The translations under genes and the position numbers were made by a program. A model generated the notes under the pieces. That model did no database searches, was not told the DNA's origin, and saw only the letters and a list, made by a program, of their open reading frames with translations. From Cristatella mucedo (taxonomy: Eukaryota; Bryozoa; Phylactolaemata; Cristatellidae), in assembly GCA_009760855.2 (NCBI GenBank), contig WPIO01000031.1:4408501-4472500 (forward strand): a DNA stretch of 64,000 bases, in the 5' to 3' direction. Below are positions 35,244-46,545 of this stretch, one piece after another (positions within the stretch are counted from its first letter, which is position 1; each line of letters starts with the position of its first letter).

Positions 35244-36989
35244 TAGTCTTCTCGCGTTCGAAAGCCAAACACGCAGCCGAATGGCCGTCTCTAGAATTGG
35301 GCTTTCTACACCGTCTAACGCATCCGGTGCCACGCACTAGCTTACCCCCGGGAAAGTTAACCGGAAATGCCGCTGCAATGCTCGCCTGCGCGTCTTGCCG
35401 ATGGTCGCCTGGCTCGCTGTCGGGGCAAAGACTCGAACCTGCGGCTCGGGCAGTAAAGCGCTCGCCCCTCACCTTCAGTCTCTTCCGGTTGTTGACTGTG
35501 TCGTAAGCGTAGCGTCCGGTGAGCTCTCGGACGGCACGGCGCGGCGCTCCCGGGCCGTTACTCATCTTCATCGGTCTCTTCCCGTTTTCCTGGGTTGCTC
35601 GCACGCGACGCTTCCGTCGCGTTACGGTAGTGCGACACCGAGTGGCTTCCTCCGTTGATTGCCTTCTTTGGCGTCTGCTTTAGTTATGCAATTTTTCTTC
35701 TCATTTTGCTCTCTTTTCATCCAGATCCTTTGCTACTAAAGATTTGCCCGTCCATGATGGCGGGCAGAAACGCGGGCTGTATATAGGAATTAGTAATCCT
35801 TTGAAGCTCTTCGGGCGCAGTGAAGTCATAGTCTTCAAACGCTCTTTGAGCTATTACCGTATTTAGCTCGTGGATCTTCAAAAGACTATAGATTTACAAA
35901 TAGGTAAACTACCCCTGAGCCACCGTGTTGGCTCCCGTTTCTGATTTAGGGACGCACGTGCACTCAAAGTTATAGTGAATAATAACTATTTAAAATAATT
36001 ATAATTAATGAATCGCTAGCAATCTCAAGCACTGTCGTAATCTGGCCGCTTTGGCTTGCAGAAAATATAAATCTGTACGCGTGCTCATTTGTGCGCTTTA
36101 TCAAGTGTATTGTTATTATTACTACTCGCCACCTATGAAACAGGCTTGCTCTCTCAGCTCAAAGACTGAAGAATTGATACTGCCGTGCAGAGATGTGATG
36201 CAACCATAGACGTTTTCCGTCGGTTTAATTTACTCGAGACAGTGTGAAGGGTCGGTTCCTTTGATGAACTGGGACAGTCGCATATACCTACCGCTTGCAC
36301 GGCAGGACGGACTAGTTAAAAGTTAGCGGTGACGGGACGGCATTCCGGCCTCAAGTAGCTGACTTCTCGCGCGATCAACCCGATTTTGTTGTGTGCTAAG
36401 AGCGTGCGCGGGAAGGCGTTTTTGTTGAGCCGCTGTCGGAAACGGAAACTCAAGGCGTGAGGTCAAGGCTCAAGACCTTGGCTTGGCCTCGCTGCTTTGA
36501 CGGTTTTTCGGAGCTACCGCGTCGAAGCGATCAATCTGCAAATGCCCGCTTCCGGCAGCAGAGGCGCATGCGCGCGGAAGGACGCTCGCAGCTATAATCT
36601 CGCTGTTTAGGCCTTGCTTGGCCGTCGCCTCGCAGAACTATAGCGCTCGAAATTGCACCGCATTTCCATCTCGCTCGACAGAGCATTTGTCACAGGCTGT
36701 CCGGTTTGGGCATTGCCCACCGCGTTGCCGTTGCCTCGCGGCCGGCCCAGCTGGCCCACCGCGATGTGTGTGTGTGTGGGGGGGGAGGGGGGTGCGACGG
36801 CGGGGGAGAGGGAAACCCTGACTACATGCTGCCTTAAATGTTATGAAAACCACTCAGAAAACAGGTGGCGAGAATGAGCGAATCGGATGTAGAGAAGAGC
36901 CTGGCTCTCGCTAGTCGGTCACTCTTAGCGGAGCCCCGGGAGTTCAGGAAAGAATCAACCAGCCTCGTTTATAAATATATAAATGAAAT
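35244..36989. other. No gene recognised, with a 29-bp LINE-A tail remnant
   Basis: Mostly unassigned. At 36092-36120 the phrase GCGCTTTATCAAGTGTATTG, followed by TTATTATT, is the last part of LINE-A only (see findings). A GC-rich patch with (GT)n-G runs lies at 36760-36800. Open frames carry no domain. Confidence 0.4.
36092..36120 (+). mobile_element. LINE-A ultra-short 3' terminus
   Basis: Just the right arm of the hairpin (GCGCTTT), the conserved ATCAAGTGTATTG and a short (TTA)n. It looks like a LINE-A insertion truncated within the last 30 bp. Confidence 0.6.
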
Positions 36990-37150
36990 AAATATAATTC
37001 ATTTGCATGGTTCCCTAAGAGAACTTAATCTCTATTTCAGGCGCTTCACGTATGCCGTGCGGCTCGAGCCCACGACCTCGATCATCAAATGCATTCGCCT
37101 TGATCTTGGTCGAGGCGAGCATCTCAAGCGCATGGTCAAACCAGCGCGGC
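36990..37150 (-). mobile_element. SINE-1 copy
   Basis: On the minus strand: the head TGGTTTGACCATGCGCTTGA, the palindromic GACC..GATCAAGG middle, GAGGTCGTGGGCTCGAGCC (box B), and the tail GCGCCTGAAATAGAGATTAA, GTTCTCTTAGGGAACC and ATGCAAATGAATTATATTT. Confidence 0.82.
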
Positions 37151-37204
37151 GTTTAGCCCAGCCCCGGGAGTTCAGGAACGCATCGACTGTAGAGTTAGAT
37201 ATAG

Positions 37205-37480
37205 AATAGAACGCAGTCTCATTTATATAGTGGTTGAGACAGCGGCATCGGCAGCTTTCAAACGGCTCGCAATGGCTGCTGCGTAGTTTGCGGTTAGGGT
37301 AAGTCGGTCGCTTCGCATCTTGCAGAGAGCAATATTTTAAAAAAATGTTGAATGAAAAAAAAGATTCAATTGCCTTATTTAGATAGCAGCTGGCAATACA
37401 GAGTCGCTCACTGCACGACTCGAATCCACGTCCTTGGTCGTGAACAGCGTGAACCTTGCCTCTGAGCTAAGACCCAGTAT
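37205..37480 (-). mobile_element. SINE-2 copies (one tail fragment, one head fragment)
   Basis: At 37366-37480 the minus strand reads TGGGTCTTAGCTCAGAGGCA (box A), GTTCACGACCAAGGACGTGG and ATTCGAGTC (box B), then GTGCAGTGAGCGACTCTG. At 37205-37275 a CTCATTTATATAGTGG...CAGCGGCATCGG segment resembles the tail. Together they look like an old, internally disrupted SINE-2. Confidence 0.55.
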
Positions 37481-39101
37481 TGCCTACTTCAAGCGCGACT
37501 AGCATAGTTAAGGCTATAGTTTTGCGTAAGTGAGGCCGTTGAATCAATCAGCCGACCTATATATTTACCTTTACGGCAGGACGCCGATGGCAGTCTGTGC
37601 TGTCGCGCTGTCACAGACTTCCGTCTTTTTTCTCTCGGACGATGCGAGTGCTCAAGCTCAAGAGTCAGCGGCTCCTGCTCACATGCTTGTGCAAGTGCTT
37701 GCAAACAGATTCGTGCTTGAGCTAGCACTGCAACATATCAACAGCAGCAGACAGATTAGCAGCTGTTGCCATCCTGAAAAGTTCGCATTCTTAATCGGTC
37801 AGTTTGTGACAGGTCTTGAGGTCATTGGCTGATCCTAAATTATCACGATTGGAAACCCGATATGTCACGATCTATATTTTAGATAGAATAAAAAACCCAT
37901 TCCGAGTGCTGGCTACTTAGTTGTACATTAGGCTTCGACATAGTAGGCTGGCTACACGCTGTGGCTTAAGCTTTGCACATGTGCCTCAACGTGACTACGG
38001 TACGGACACTGACTTTCGTACTAAATCACCGGCGAGATTGCCGTGCTGCCGCACCGTGTTAACGCTGGCATGCGTGCGTGCGTGCGTGCTATGCTTCGGT
38101 ACACCATCGACGACTCGGCTTCACTTGACTTCGATACCGGCAGCTTGAACCGTTTCTGTCACGTGCCTGCACCGACCAGCACCAGGTCACGGGCGCTAGG
38201 TTTGTGGCAGGGGACTTTGGTTTAGGAGCCGCTACTGCAGTGTGCTTGCAATAAAGCTAGGTATGAACCTCCTAGCGACAAAAGCAAGATGAAGCCGGAA
38301 GAAGCTAGTGGACTACAGACGTCATACAGCAAAAATATAAGTCAATTAGAGTACCTGTCCGGGTAACAATCCACAGTAGCTTGCTAATATCCCAAACCGA
38401 AAGGCGTCTAAAGAACTCGATGACGATGAGGTCTCTCTGATCCAGTAGCCTGCGAAGAGCAATACGGATCCAAAAGGAAATCTTGATTTTCCGTGAAGCC
38501 AGCGGCTTGCTGGCGTACCGACCAGTTTGTCCGCGCGGATTGAACCGTTCGGAGGAGTTTTCAAGCGCAGTTTTCAAGCCAGGCACGAGCCGCTCGCTGA
38601 CTGTGGAAAAGAGCAGAAGTGTGGTGCAGCAATGCTCGATGGTCGCTGGACGAGAGCAGAAGTGTGGTGAAGCAATGCTCGGTCGCTGGACGAGAGCAGA
38701 GCAGTTACATTATTTCAGCTTGTAAGTAGTATTAGGCCTTGTTAGTAGTTATTGGGCATATAGTACACGTGAAGACAAAAGCCGATTCAGCTGATTCTCG
38801 CGGTCTTATGTGTAGTACGAAGAGAGTGAGGCAGTCCGAACGGTTTCGCAGGTCAAGGTCAAGGTGGGCTACGGCAGCTTGCCCGAAGTGCCACCCAGTC
38901 CAGCACGTGGAATATGGATTTTCCGAGTGTCGCTTGCTGAATCTCGGAGGCTCTCTCTCGCTGAGGAAGGTAACAGACCTTCCCCGGTCGCACGGTATTT
39001 CCTCCTCGAATCGCTGCTGACGAAATCTGCCTCCGGATGTTGTCTGTGGTCATTGCCATTATAAACGATAATCCTTGTTGATTTGCTATGCCTTGGTAGG
39101 A
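37481..39101. other. No gene recognised
   Basis: Contains a 40-43 bp duplication at 38611-38693 and a (TGCG)n-like run near 38070-38088. Open frames up to 100 codons have no known domain. Confidence 0.35.
38611..38693. repeat. Imperfect tandem duplication of about 42 bp
   Basis: GAGCAGAAGTGTGGTGCAGC, followed by AATGCTCGATGGTCGCTGGA, is repeated with a 3-bp deletion (unit 1 at 38611-38653, unit 2 at 38654-38693), and a third unit starts with GAGCAGAGC. Confidence 0.85.
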
Positions 39102-39243
39102 AAAATATATAATTCATTTGCATAGCACCTTAAGAGAACTTAATCTCTATTCAGGCGCTTCACGTATGCCGCGGGGCTTGAGCCCACGACCTCGGCCAGA
39201 CCTTGGTCGGGGAGAGCACTTTAACCTTTGGGTCAAATCAGGA
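39102..39243 (-). mobile_element. SINE-1 copy
   Basis: Minus strand: head GATTTGACCCAAAGGTTAAA, palindromic middle CCCCGACCAAGGTCTGG, CCGAGGTCGTGGGCTCAAGC (box B), tail GCGCCTGAATAGAGATTAAG, TTCTCTTAAGGTGCTATGCA and AATGAATTATA. Confidence 0.87.
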
Positions 39244-39405
39244 GGTCTCACGAAAGTGAGCTGAGTCCCTCAGAATGAATATTTCATGAGCAAAAGATGG
39301 AGGTGTGAGCTATTTGGAGTGGAAGTTGGCGCTTGAGCTTATGTTAGTTAGTACGACTGCTCCTATCTGTTCTCGGGGTAACACATGCAGCAAGCATTCG
39401 AAGTC

Positions 39406-39984
39406 TGCCTTTGCTTTAATCCCTCTCAGCCTTCGAGCACCTCGAATTCTGTCAACTCACTTGCTGCATGTATTGATGACATCCGCACATGGATGGTAGC
39501 AAATTTTCTAAAAATAAACGATGATAGAACTAACTTACTAGTTACGGGAAAACCCAGGTGATTCAGAAATTGGAAAGGCTGACGCTCAAAATTGGCTCTG
39601 CCAGCATATCTCCTGTTGAATCAGATCGAAATCTAGGTGTCATGTTCCCAAGTGACCTCTCGTTAGACGACTACATTAGCTCCACGGTAAAGTCTGCCCA
39701 CTTTCAACTACATAGCATTGCTAAAATTCTGGCTTGTTTAGATAAGGATACCACGTCTAAGTTGGTCCATGCATTTGTGACATCCCGTCTAGACTTCTGT
39801 AACTCACTGCTTGCTGGCGTACCGGCATATGCAATCAGGCGATTACAGACGGTGCAAAACTCCGCAGCTAGGCTTGTCTGTCGTGAGCGTCGCAGTTGCC
39901 ACATCACACCACTTCTCGCCGACCTTCACTGGCTACCAGTCAAGCAACGCATCGACTTCAAGGTTTGGTCGCTCACTTTTAGAC
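39406..39984 (+). mobile_element. LINE-A copy, upstream part (interrupted by LINE-B)
   Basis: Starts in the block after YADD (TTTGCTTTAATCCCTCTCAG) and encodes LLVTGKP-like, NLGVMFPSDLSLDDYI, RLDFCNSLLAGVPAYAIRRL, QNSAARLVCRERRSCHITPL and LHWLPVKQRIDFKV in one main frame from about 39558. It stops at CTCACTTTTAG, where LINE-B begins. The remaining 3' part resumes at 40326. Confidence 0.9.
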
Positions 39985-40325
39985 CGTTGGCGATAGAAGC
40001 GTTAGCTCTGCAGGTCCCAGACTGTGGAACTTGCTTCCACAATTCTTACGCAACGACAACTACTCTCCTACTGCCGACCACGGTACATCCTTTTCAGCGG
40101 TCTTGAGCTGCTACTTCTATGCTACTCACAACCTCAACTGCTTTCCTGACTCTGCTAGGCTTCCCACTTTTTCTTTGTAGCGTGAGACGAAGTCTGTTGG
40201 CTACCGAATGCGTACCGAAAGCCGCTTAGGCTGTGAGTGCGCTATACAAAACTCTCCTGCGTAACACCCACATGGTCTTCATGACTTTGTGGAGTTACAG
40301 ACAGAGATAAATTACATTACATTAC
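39985..40325 (+). mobile_element. LINE-B 3' end nested inside LINE-A
   Basis: Begins ACCGTTGGCGATAGAAGC, carries all LINE-B 3' landmarks, and ends ATTACATTACATTAC. Both flanks are LINE-A and nearly contiguous with each other: uninterrupted LINE-A copies read CTTTTAG-GTCCC-TTCATTC across the site, so five bases were lost and no clear target duplication is seen. Confidence 0.93.
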
Positions 40326-40811
40326 TTCATTCTTTGGCTCCAGCCTATCTCTCAGATCTACTTCCCACAAGGCCAAGCGTCGTACCACCCGCTTTTCGGA
40401 ATCCAACAGTTTACCAATACCTCGTACAAACCTCTAAATCTTTGCAGACTTTGCATTTAGCTCGTATGCTCTCAAGCCTGGAACTCACTCCAACTTGCGT
40501 CAGAACATCCCCTGACTTGACCACATTTAAAAAGAACTTAAACAACGCTTCTATTTAGGACAGCATTTAGTGGGTCCCTGTGATTCGTCCTTCATGTGCT
40601 TATGCGTGCTGACAAAGTGCATGCTGCCGCTAACCACATTTGCATGCTGACCCTGTGCATGTCACCCTAACCATGTTATTCATGTTTATCAAGCATGATA
40701 TTACTCACTATTCAATCGCGCTTCCCTTTGCACCAGCTGTGAAGCGCTTAGAAAGAAATTGAGTTCTCTGGGGGCACTTTATCAAGTGCATTATTATTAT
40801 TATTATTATTA
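40326..40811 (+). mobile_element. LINE-A copy, downstream part
   Basis: Continues the LINE-A element of 39406-39984: TTCATTCTTTGGCTCCAGCC, GCTTTTCGGAATCCAACAG, CGTCAGAACATCCCCTGAC, the 3' UTR, the hairpin (left arm GAAGCGCTT, mutated) and an (ATT)n tail to 40811. Confidence 0.92.
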
Positions 40812-42139
40812 AGTAATCGTTGCGACGAAAGCTAGTAGTACTTGGATACGGTCACAAAAAGAAAGATTATCGCGTGGAAGAATTAGTACGTGCTCTACTC
40901 GGAGGTCACTGAATTAACGAGCAAGTTGGACTTCCCCTCTCTTATTGCAGGAGGAAGCTTCCGCCGATAGCAACGGCCGCCGGCATCGGCTCATTCACCA
41001 TGACTGCTGAGCCGCCGGGCACTTCTTAGTGGTCGGCGTAGATTAAGTCCGTGGGTGCAACCGGGAGTCTCTGACACTTGGCTTTGACGTCGGCTGCTGC
41101 TCGGTTTTCGCTCTGCCTCTGCGCAGCATTTTCGTGTCAGACACGCGATTGTCATCCGCTAGTAAACCGGTTGATCAGGCTACTGGCCAGGTCGAGAGGA
41201 GGCGGGCAGTAATTAATTAATCGGGCTGCCGTTTCGCTTGTGGCCTCGGTTGGCAGCTGATGACTGGTTGTAGCCGACAGCTTCTGCGACTGCTTCGACC
41301 TGCCTTTTCTTCCCTTCGAAAAAGGTAAGATGTATTTTAGAAGAGCAAGGTCACGGACCTTCATCTAGACTCTTGACCTCAAGGACCGATCCGGGGCTGG
41401 TATCTTGTGATTCGTAAAATGCTCAACGTAGTTGACGGACTTGGTGTGTGCGTTGGTCAATGAGCAGCTTGTGCTCTGAGATCGCTTTAAGTCTGAAGAT
41501 TGGTGCATTATTTGATTGATGAAGTAGATCTGCATTGTGCTTCGGTGTCGCTTGTCAGCCGAATGGCTGGACTAGTGCATATCGATCGTCTTATCGACGG
41601 CAGATCTTGCCAATAATTGCGACACATCACGACGCGCCTGAAGTTTCCTAAAAAGCTACTCGCAGGTTCTGTTTCAATGGTACGCATAGAGAGTGGTTTT
41701 TCGGGTTTACCCACACAATTTCAAACTATTTTGCATGCCCATGTTCTCACGTCGCGTTCTTATCGCTCTTTCGAACTTCGACCCCCATACCGTTCCAGAA
41801 ATAAGCAGCATGCCACCGCGGTATCAAGTCGTAGTTGCTACAACCTGTCATGTAAGGTAACCCAGAAATTATTAATGCCATCAAGTAATAGTATTCTTGC
41901 GAAAACGGCGTTCACCGGTCGACCAATCACTTGTCCGTTGACCTTCTCTCGGGGATTAACTTGCTACGCTAAAAATTAGTTCCCCCGATTATCACTCCGT
42001 ATTTGTGTATTCCAATACGACTAAATGAATTAGACCTAAATTTTATGGTAATATTTAGTCCAGATTTTTACGTCGTGTAAGCATGTAATATTCCATCACT
42101 TTCCCTGGTGATCTTATAGTTGGGCAACAACTTTTCCCG
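40812..42139. other. No gene recognised
   Basis: A plus-strand frame of 120 codons near 41617-41979 shows no domain. Otherwise unassigned. Confidence 0.35.
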
Positions 42140-42235
42140 TAATTTGAGCTCAGGGGTAAAGTGCTAGCTCTTCCCGATCCAAATTGTGAGCTCGAGTCCT
42201 GCAGTGAGCGATGCTTTATTGCCCTGCTAGTGGTG
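42140..42235 (+). mobile_element. SINE-2 head (interrupted by LINE-A)
   Basis: GAGCTCAGGGGTAAAGTGC (box A region), GTGAGCTCGAGTCCTGCAG (box B region), then GATGCTTTATTGCCCTGC. The matching tail lies beyond the LINE-A insertion at 42548-42612. Confidence 0.7.
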
Positions 42236-42547
42236 ATAATAATAATAATAATAATATTGCACTTGATAAAGCGCCCTCAGAGAACTTAATCTCTTTCTAG
42301 GCGCTTTACATTTGCTGCAAAGTGATATGCAATAGAATAGTAAGTAAAATCATGCTTGAAAAACAAACAAAATGAATAATATGGTTAGGGGTGACATGCA
42401 CAGGGTCAGCATGCATGCAAATGTGGTTAGTGGCAGCATGCACAGTGTCAGCACGCATAAGCACATCAAGGACGAATCACAGGGACCCACTAAATGCTGT
42501 CCTAAATAGGTGTGTTTTTTAAGTTTCTAAGTTTCTTTTAAATGTGA
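42236..42547 (-). mobile_element. LINE-A copy inserted into SINE-2
   Basis: About 310 bp from the (ATT)n tail at 42236-42255, through the hairpin and 3' UTR, to just inside the coding end (ACATTTAAAAG on the minus strand), where it is truncated. It contains small tandem slips (GCATGCATGCAAATG; AAGTTTCTAAGTTTC). Confidence 0.9.
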
Positions 42548-42612
42548 GTATGACAGCCGCTAATGCTCTTCTGCCGCTATACAAATTAGGCCGTTCGATC
42601 AGCTAACTCTTT
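42548..42612 (+). mobile_element. SINE-2 tail (continuation)
   Basis: ATGACAGCCGCTAATGCTCT, then TCTGCCGCTATACAAATTAG, GCCGTTCGATCAGCTAACTC. This is the SINE-2 3' tail completing the head at 42140-42235. Confidence 0.72.
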
Positions 42613-43838
42613 TTTCAGTGCATTATCTCGCTAATGCACATACAGGTATACAGAACATGAATATAGCAAATACAGTATAGTGAAGGTCTTGCCTCACTCC
42701 GTCGTCAATCTTTGATCTATTTGGTGCCTGAACCTTTGCAGTGAGTGCACGCCGACGCCGCCAAGCTCCGACGCTCTGGACGAGGAAGGAGCCGCACGGC
42801 GGTGGGCAGAGAGCGAGCGCCTCGTGGGCCTCGTGTAGCGGACTGCACCAGCCCGGCAAGCGGCCTTGTGGCTGCAAGACGCTAACGAGTGAGAGCAGCA
42901 GACAGCAGACATTGGTCAAAACATTGGTCGACGAGCAAATACGCTTTACTCTGTCGGTCGTCGCAGGCTCAGTCTCGTCGTCGAACGTCGGTTGTCGTCG
43001 GGTTTTGTGTCAGCGAGCCTGCCGCTGCCTTCCTCTGGCTGCCCGTAATCCCATGCTACGGTAGCCGAGACTCGGCTAACAGTGTCGAAGGAGCGGCAGG
43101 CGATGGCGCTTGCCAGCCTCGTCTCTGGATAAGGGCCGGGATATCTTTGATAAAACATCTGAGCATCGCTCGAAATTCATCCAAAATAGCCAGCAAAATT
43201 GAGGCAGCAAAAGAATGAAACACTTAAATTGTGCATGCCTTATATCATGTAACAGTGGTCCACAGGGCTTTAGCGAGATATTCCATTCTCAAATAAGGGA
43301 GTGCCAAGGACTCGTAACGTCAGATTGATTAACTCCTATAGCAAAATAATGAGTGCCACTGTTTCGACCAAAGAGTGCCAGTTTCTGAAAAAGACAGGAA
43401 GTTTTCAGCTCGAAAAAAAAACCGGAAAAGGTCGTTGCTAAACGCAGTCTCGTGAGTGGCCAGGAAGATGGACAGGCAGATTTTTTGACGACATTTTTAC
43501 GAAATACTTCGTTTTTATTTTGCAGCTCGCGATAGTAGATTTAAATACAGACCCTAATCTGTGCGCTGGCAGGGGCCACTAACTGCTTCCAATAAAAGCT
43601 AAAAGTAAGTCGCAGTAAGTCTCCTTACCTTAGAGAAAACTTTCGGATGCCTGCATGCATAACTTCGACGGATAACTTCTCGCTGAAGATTACGAGCATC
43701 AGCCTTTGATGCTTTAAATTGCGGAGCGCCACCTGCGCGCGCCATTCCACGTTATGAAACGAGCAGGCCTTATGATCTCACCCTCCTAAGTAAACTCAAA
43801 AAATGCCTGTACACACGTAGCTGTAACTAGTGTCTTAC
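42613..43838. other. No gene recognised
   Basis: A phrase TTTGGTGCCTGAACC at about 42719-42733 resembles LTR-element primer-binding regions, but no LTR, gag or pol was found. Otherwise unassigned. Confidence 0.3.
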
Positions 43839-43993
43839 CGAGTCTTAGCTCAGCTATATGGTACTCGTACGTCGCATCGTAGGCTCGTGAATACGGGTCC
43901 TGTATCGGGCAATTCTTTATTCATTGCAGCAAGCGTACGATCGCCACTGTTGCCGCTCTGTCGCTAAGGTTGACTCAGCTAATTTTTTGTCCT
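43839..43993 (+). mobile_element. SINE-2 copy, diverged
   Basis: Reads GAGTCTTAGCTCAGCTATAT (box A), then TCGTGAATACGGGTCCTGTA (box B damaged), TTCATTGCAGCAAGCGTACG and CTGTCGCTAAGGTTGACTCA with a TTTTTT end. Order and spacing match other SINE-2 copies. Confidence 0.6.
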
Positions 43994-44727
43994 GTAAGTA
44001 TTGTAAAGTGTCCACGCCAAAGCGGATAGATTATGGTAGTGCATGAGATTACTACCGGTTGGCGAATGGCGCTGGTTAGGAGCCGGGTGTGTCGTTATCT
44101 ACGTTTGGCGGTACGAAAAGTCCAATTTGAGAGATGATGACTAGGCTTCGAGCCGGAGAGTTGAACTGGTCCAGTGTGATGGCAATGGTCCGTGTCACAT
44201 GCAAACTCTTTATGATTGTCACCGGCCAATGCTCTCTGATTGTCGCATGCCAATGTTTTATGGTGACGGGTGACGGAGAGATTGCCTGTCAATTTTTCTC
44301 ATTCTGCGTTTCGACAGACTCGTCTTCGGAGACTCGTCTTCGAATTTTTGCCAAGATGGCGAAGCCGGTTCGTTTGCAATGCATAATGCTTATGCGGCAT
44401 CCTCTGTGGTTATGTTACTGGGATTAAAATTTTCAAATGCAGTCTCGTAATTTTTGTATACTTGCATGTCAGCCAACTTTGTGCGGCTACGACGACCCAG
44501 CCGCATTGAGGTTGCTGAAATCGGCCTGTAGTGAAAAAATGAATTGGACTTTTTGATTTCATTCCCAGTAACACAATTTCTCATGGGTTTCGAAAATCTT
44601 CCAGTGGATGCATGCTCGGCTAAGAGTTCTGTGTATATTTCCCATCAAACCCCACAGGCTGCCTAACTAAATACAAGGCAGTTGAGACTGGACTGGTGAA
44701 ACGTAGGCAGGTATAAATATGGTTGTC
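43994..44727. other. No gene recognised
   Basis: Unassigned. AAGATGGCGAAGC near 44353 resembles a YY1-type site, with no other promoter evidence. Confidence 0.3.
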
Positions 44728-44806
44728 AACAAATGTAAAGCGCCAGGGAAAAGATTGAGTTATCTGAGGGCGCTTTATTAAGTGCATTATTTTCATTATT
44801 TTCATC
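44728..44806 (+). mobile_element. LINE-A 3' terminus fragment
   Basis: CAACAAATGTAAAGCGCC, AGATTGAGTTATCTGAGGGC, GCTTTATTAAGTGCATTATT and a TTTCA-interrupted tail. Fewer than 80 bp of the element. Confidence 0.85.
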
Positions 44807-45468
44807 ACTTGCGTAACGGTACATGAGGTTTGAATCTTTCCCGTTTTGAATGCGCTAATCTTGTTATATTTTTACGATCGTCCAACCTTACCTATTGAGA
44901 TGGCGTAGAAACTAAAGTCACTCACCTGTCTCCATCCAAGAGGAATGCCAGTGACAGACAGGAGTCAGGATTTTTAGATAGCAGGCAAGCCATGCAGACT
45001 TTAATAAAGGCCGTGGAAATTACAAGTCTTTTGTTTGACACGCGAGCTGCGGAGGCGCATAGATTGAAAGTATGTAATCTTGTCGCTACCATTGCGGCCA
45101 TTTCTTTCTCAATAGAATAATAAAAAACTATGATTCTAAGTTTTGCATTGCCCTCGGAGAACTCAAGCAGTAGAGTGTGAGGACAGCCAACTAGACGAAG
45201 GATTGAAGCTTCAAATATGAAGCTTCGCGTGGGCGTTTATTGAGTTTTCCACCTGGAGCCTCATGCATCGGTAGCCATCAGCTGGCATTGATCAGTTTTA
45301 GCCCACCGCAAACGACGATGCCTGCTTTCGGCGTCCACGAAAGCATCAGTCGCCAGTCGGGCTCTACCCATTGACTTCCGCTCTCCAGCTCATGGCCGTC
45401 GTCGACGAGCAGCCGCCACAGACGGCCAGTGAGAACGAGCCTGCGAGGGCCAGTGAGGGCCAAGGGTC
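44807..45468. other. No gene recognised
   Basis: Unassigned. A weak LINE/SINE tail-like phrase GCATTGCCCTCGGAGAACTC lies near 45145-45164. Confidence 0.3.
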
Positions 45469-45965
<497 letters not shown>

Positions 45966-46220
45966 CTGACTCTCTTCCCGCATCGGGCGATTGCTCTGCT
46001 GCCAAGGCCCAAAGCGAAGGGGGCGCCGACTGCTGCATCAACCAGGAAGCCGGTCGCTAAGCAAGCTGCCTTTGCTGCAGCAGCAGCAGCAGCGGTCGTT
46101 ACTTTAGGCAGCTGCCTTAAGCTGGCCCGCCGCAGCAGCAGCTGCAGCTGCTGCGGGCGAGGTGAGCGAGACCTTGGTGGTTCAGTTCTTATGCACCGAA
46201 AATCTGGAACTCGCTTCTGA
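45966..46220. other. No gene recognised
   Basis: Contains a CAG/GCAGC-rich stretch at 46077-46155. At 46190-46217 the phrase ATCTGGAACTCGCTTC resembles the conserved WNSLP codons of LINE ORF2. Confidence 0.35.
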
Positions 46221-46362
46221 CTTATAATAATAAAAATACATTTGATATAGCGCTCTCAGAGAATTCGATCTCGTTCTAGACACTTTAGATTTGCTGCAAA
46301 GGAAGTACGATCGAGTGGTTAGTGGTACCATCCTCAATAACAACACGAATAATAAGATTAGA
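46221..46362 (-). mobile_element. LINE-A 3' end fragment, diverged
   Basis: Minus strand: CGTGTTGTTATTGAGGATGG, CCACTCGATCGTACTTCC, GCAAATCTAAAGTGTCTAG, then GAGATCGAATTCTCTGAGAG, CGCTATATCAAATGTATTTT and a TTATTATAAG end. Confidence 0.82.
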
Positions 46363-46545
46363 CGAGGGCTGCTTGTTCAGAATGGCGACTCGAGTAGCAC
46401 CTAGAGACGGCTTTGACAGCATCAAATCAAGCAGTTCGACTGGACCTCGTCTTTTTACTCGACATTAAAACTTTCTCGTGCGATTTTTAGGCAACTTAAG
46501 TAGCTACGGTGAGCAATTAGCAGCTGTCATCGTGCATTGATAGTT

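Noticed and set aside
42719-42735. LTR retrotransposon primer-binding site (TTTGGTGCCTGAACC)
   Set aside because: No LTR pair, gag, protease or integrase nearby. Similarity too short to support the claim.
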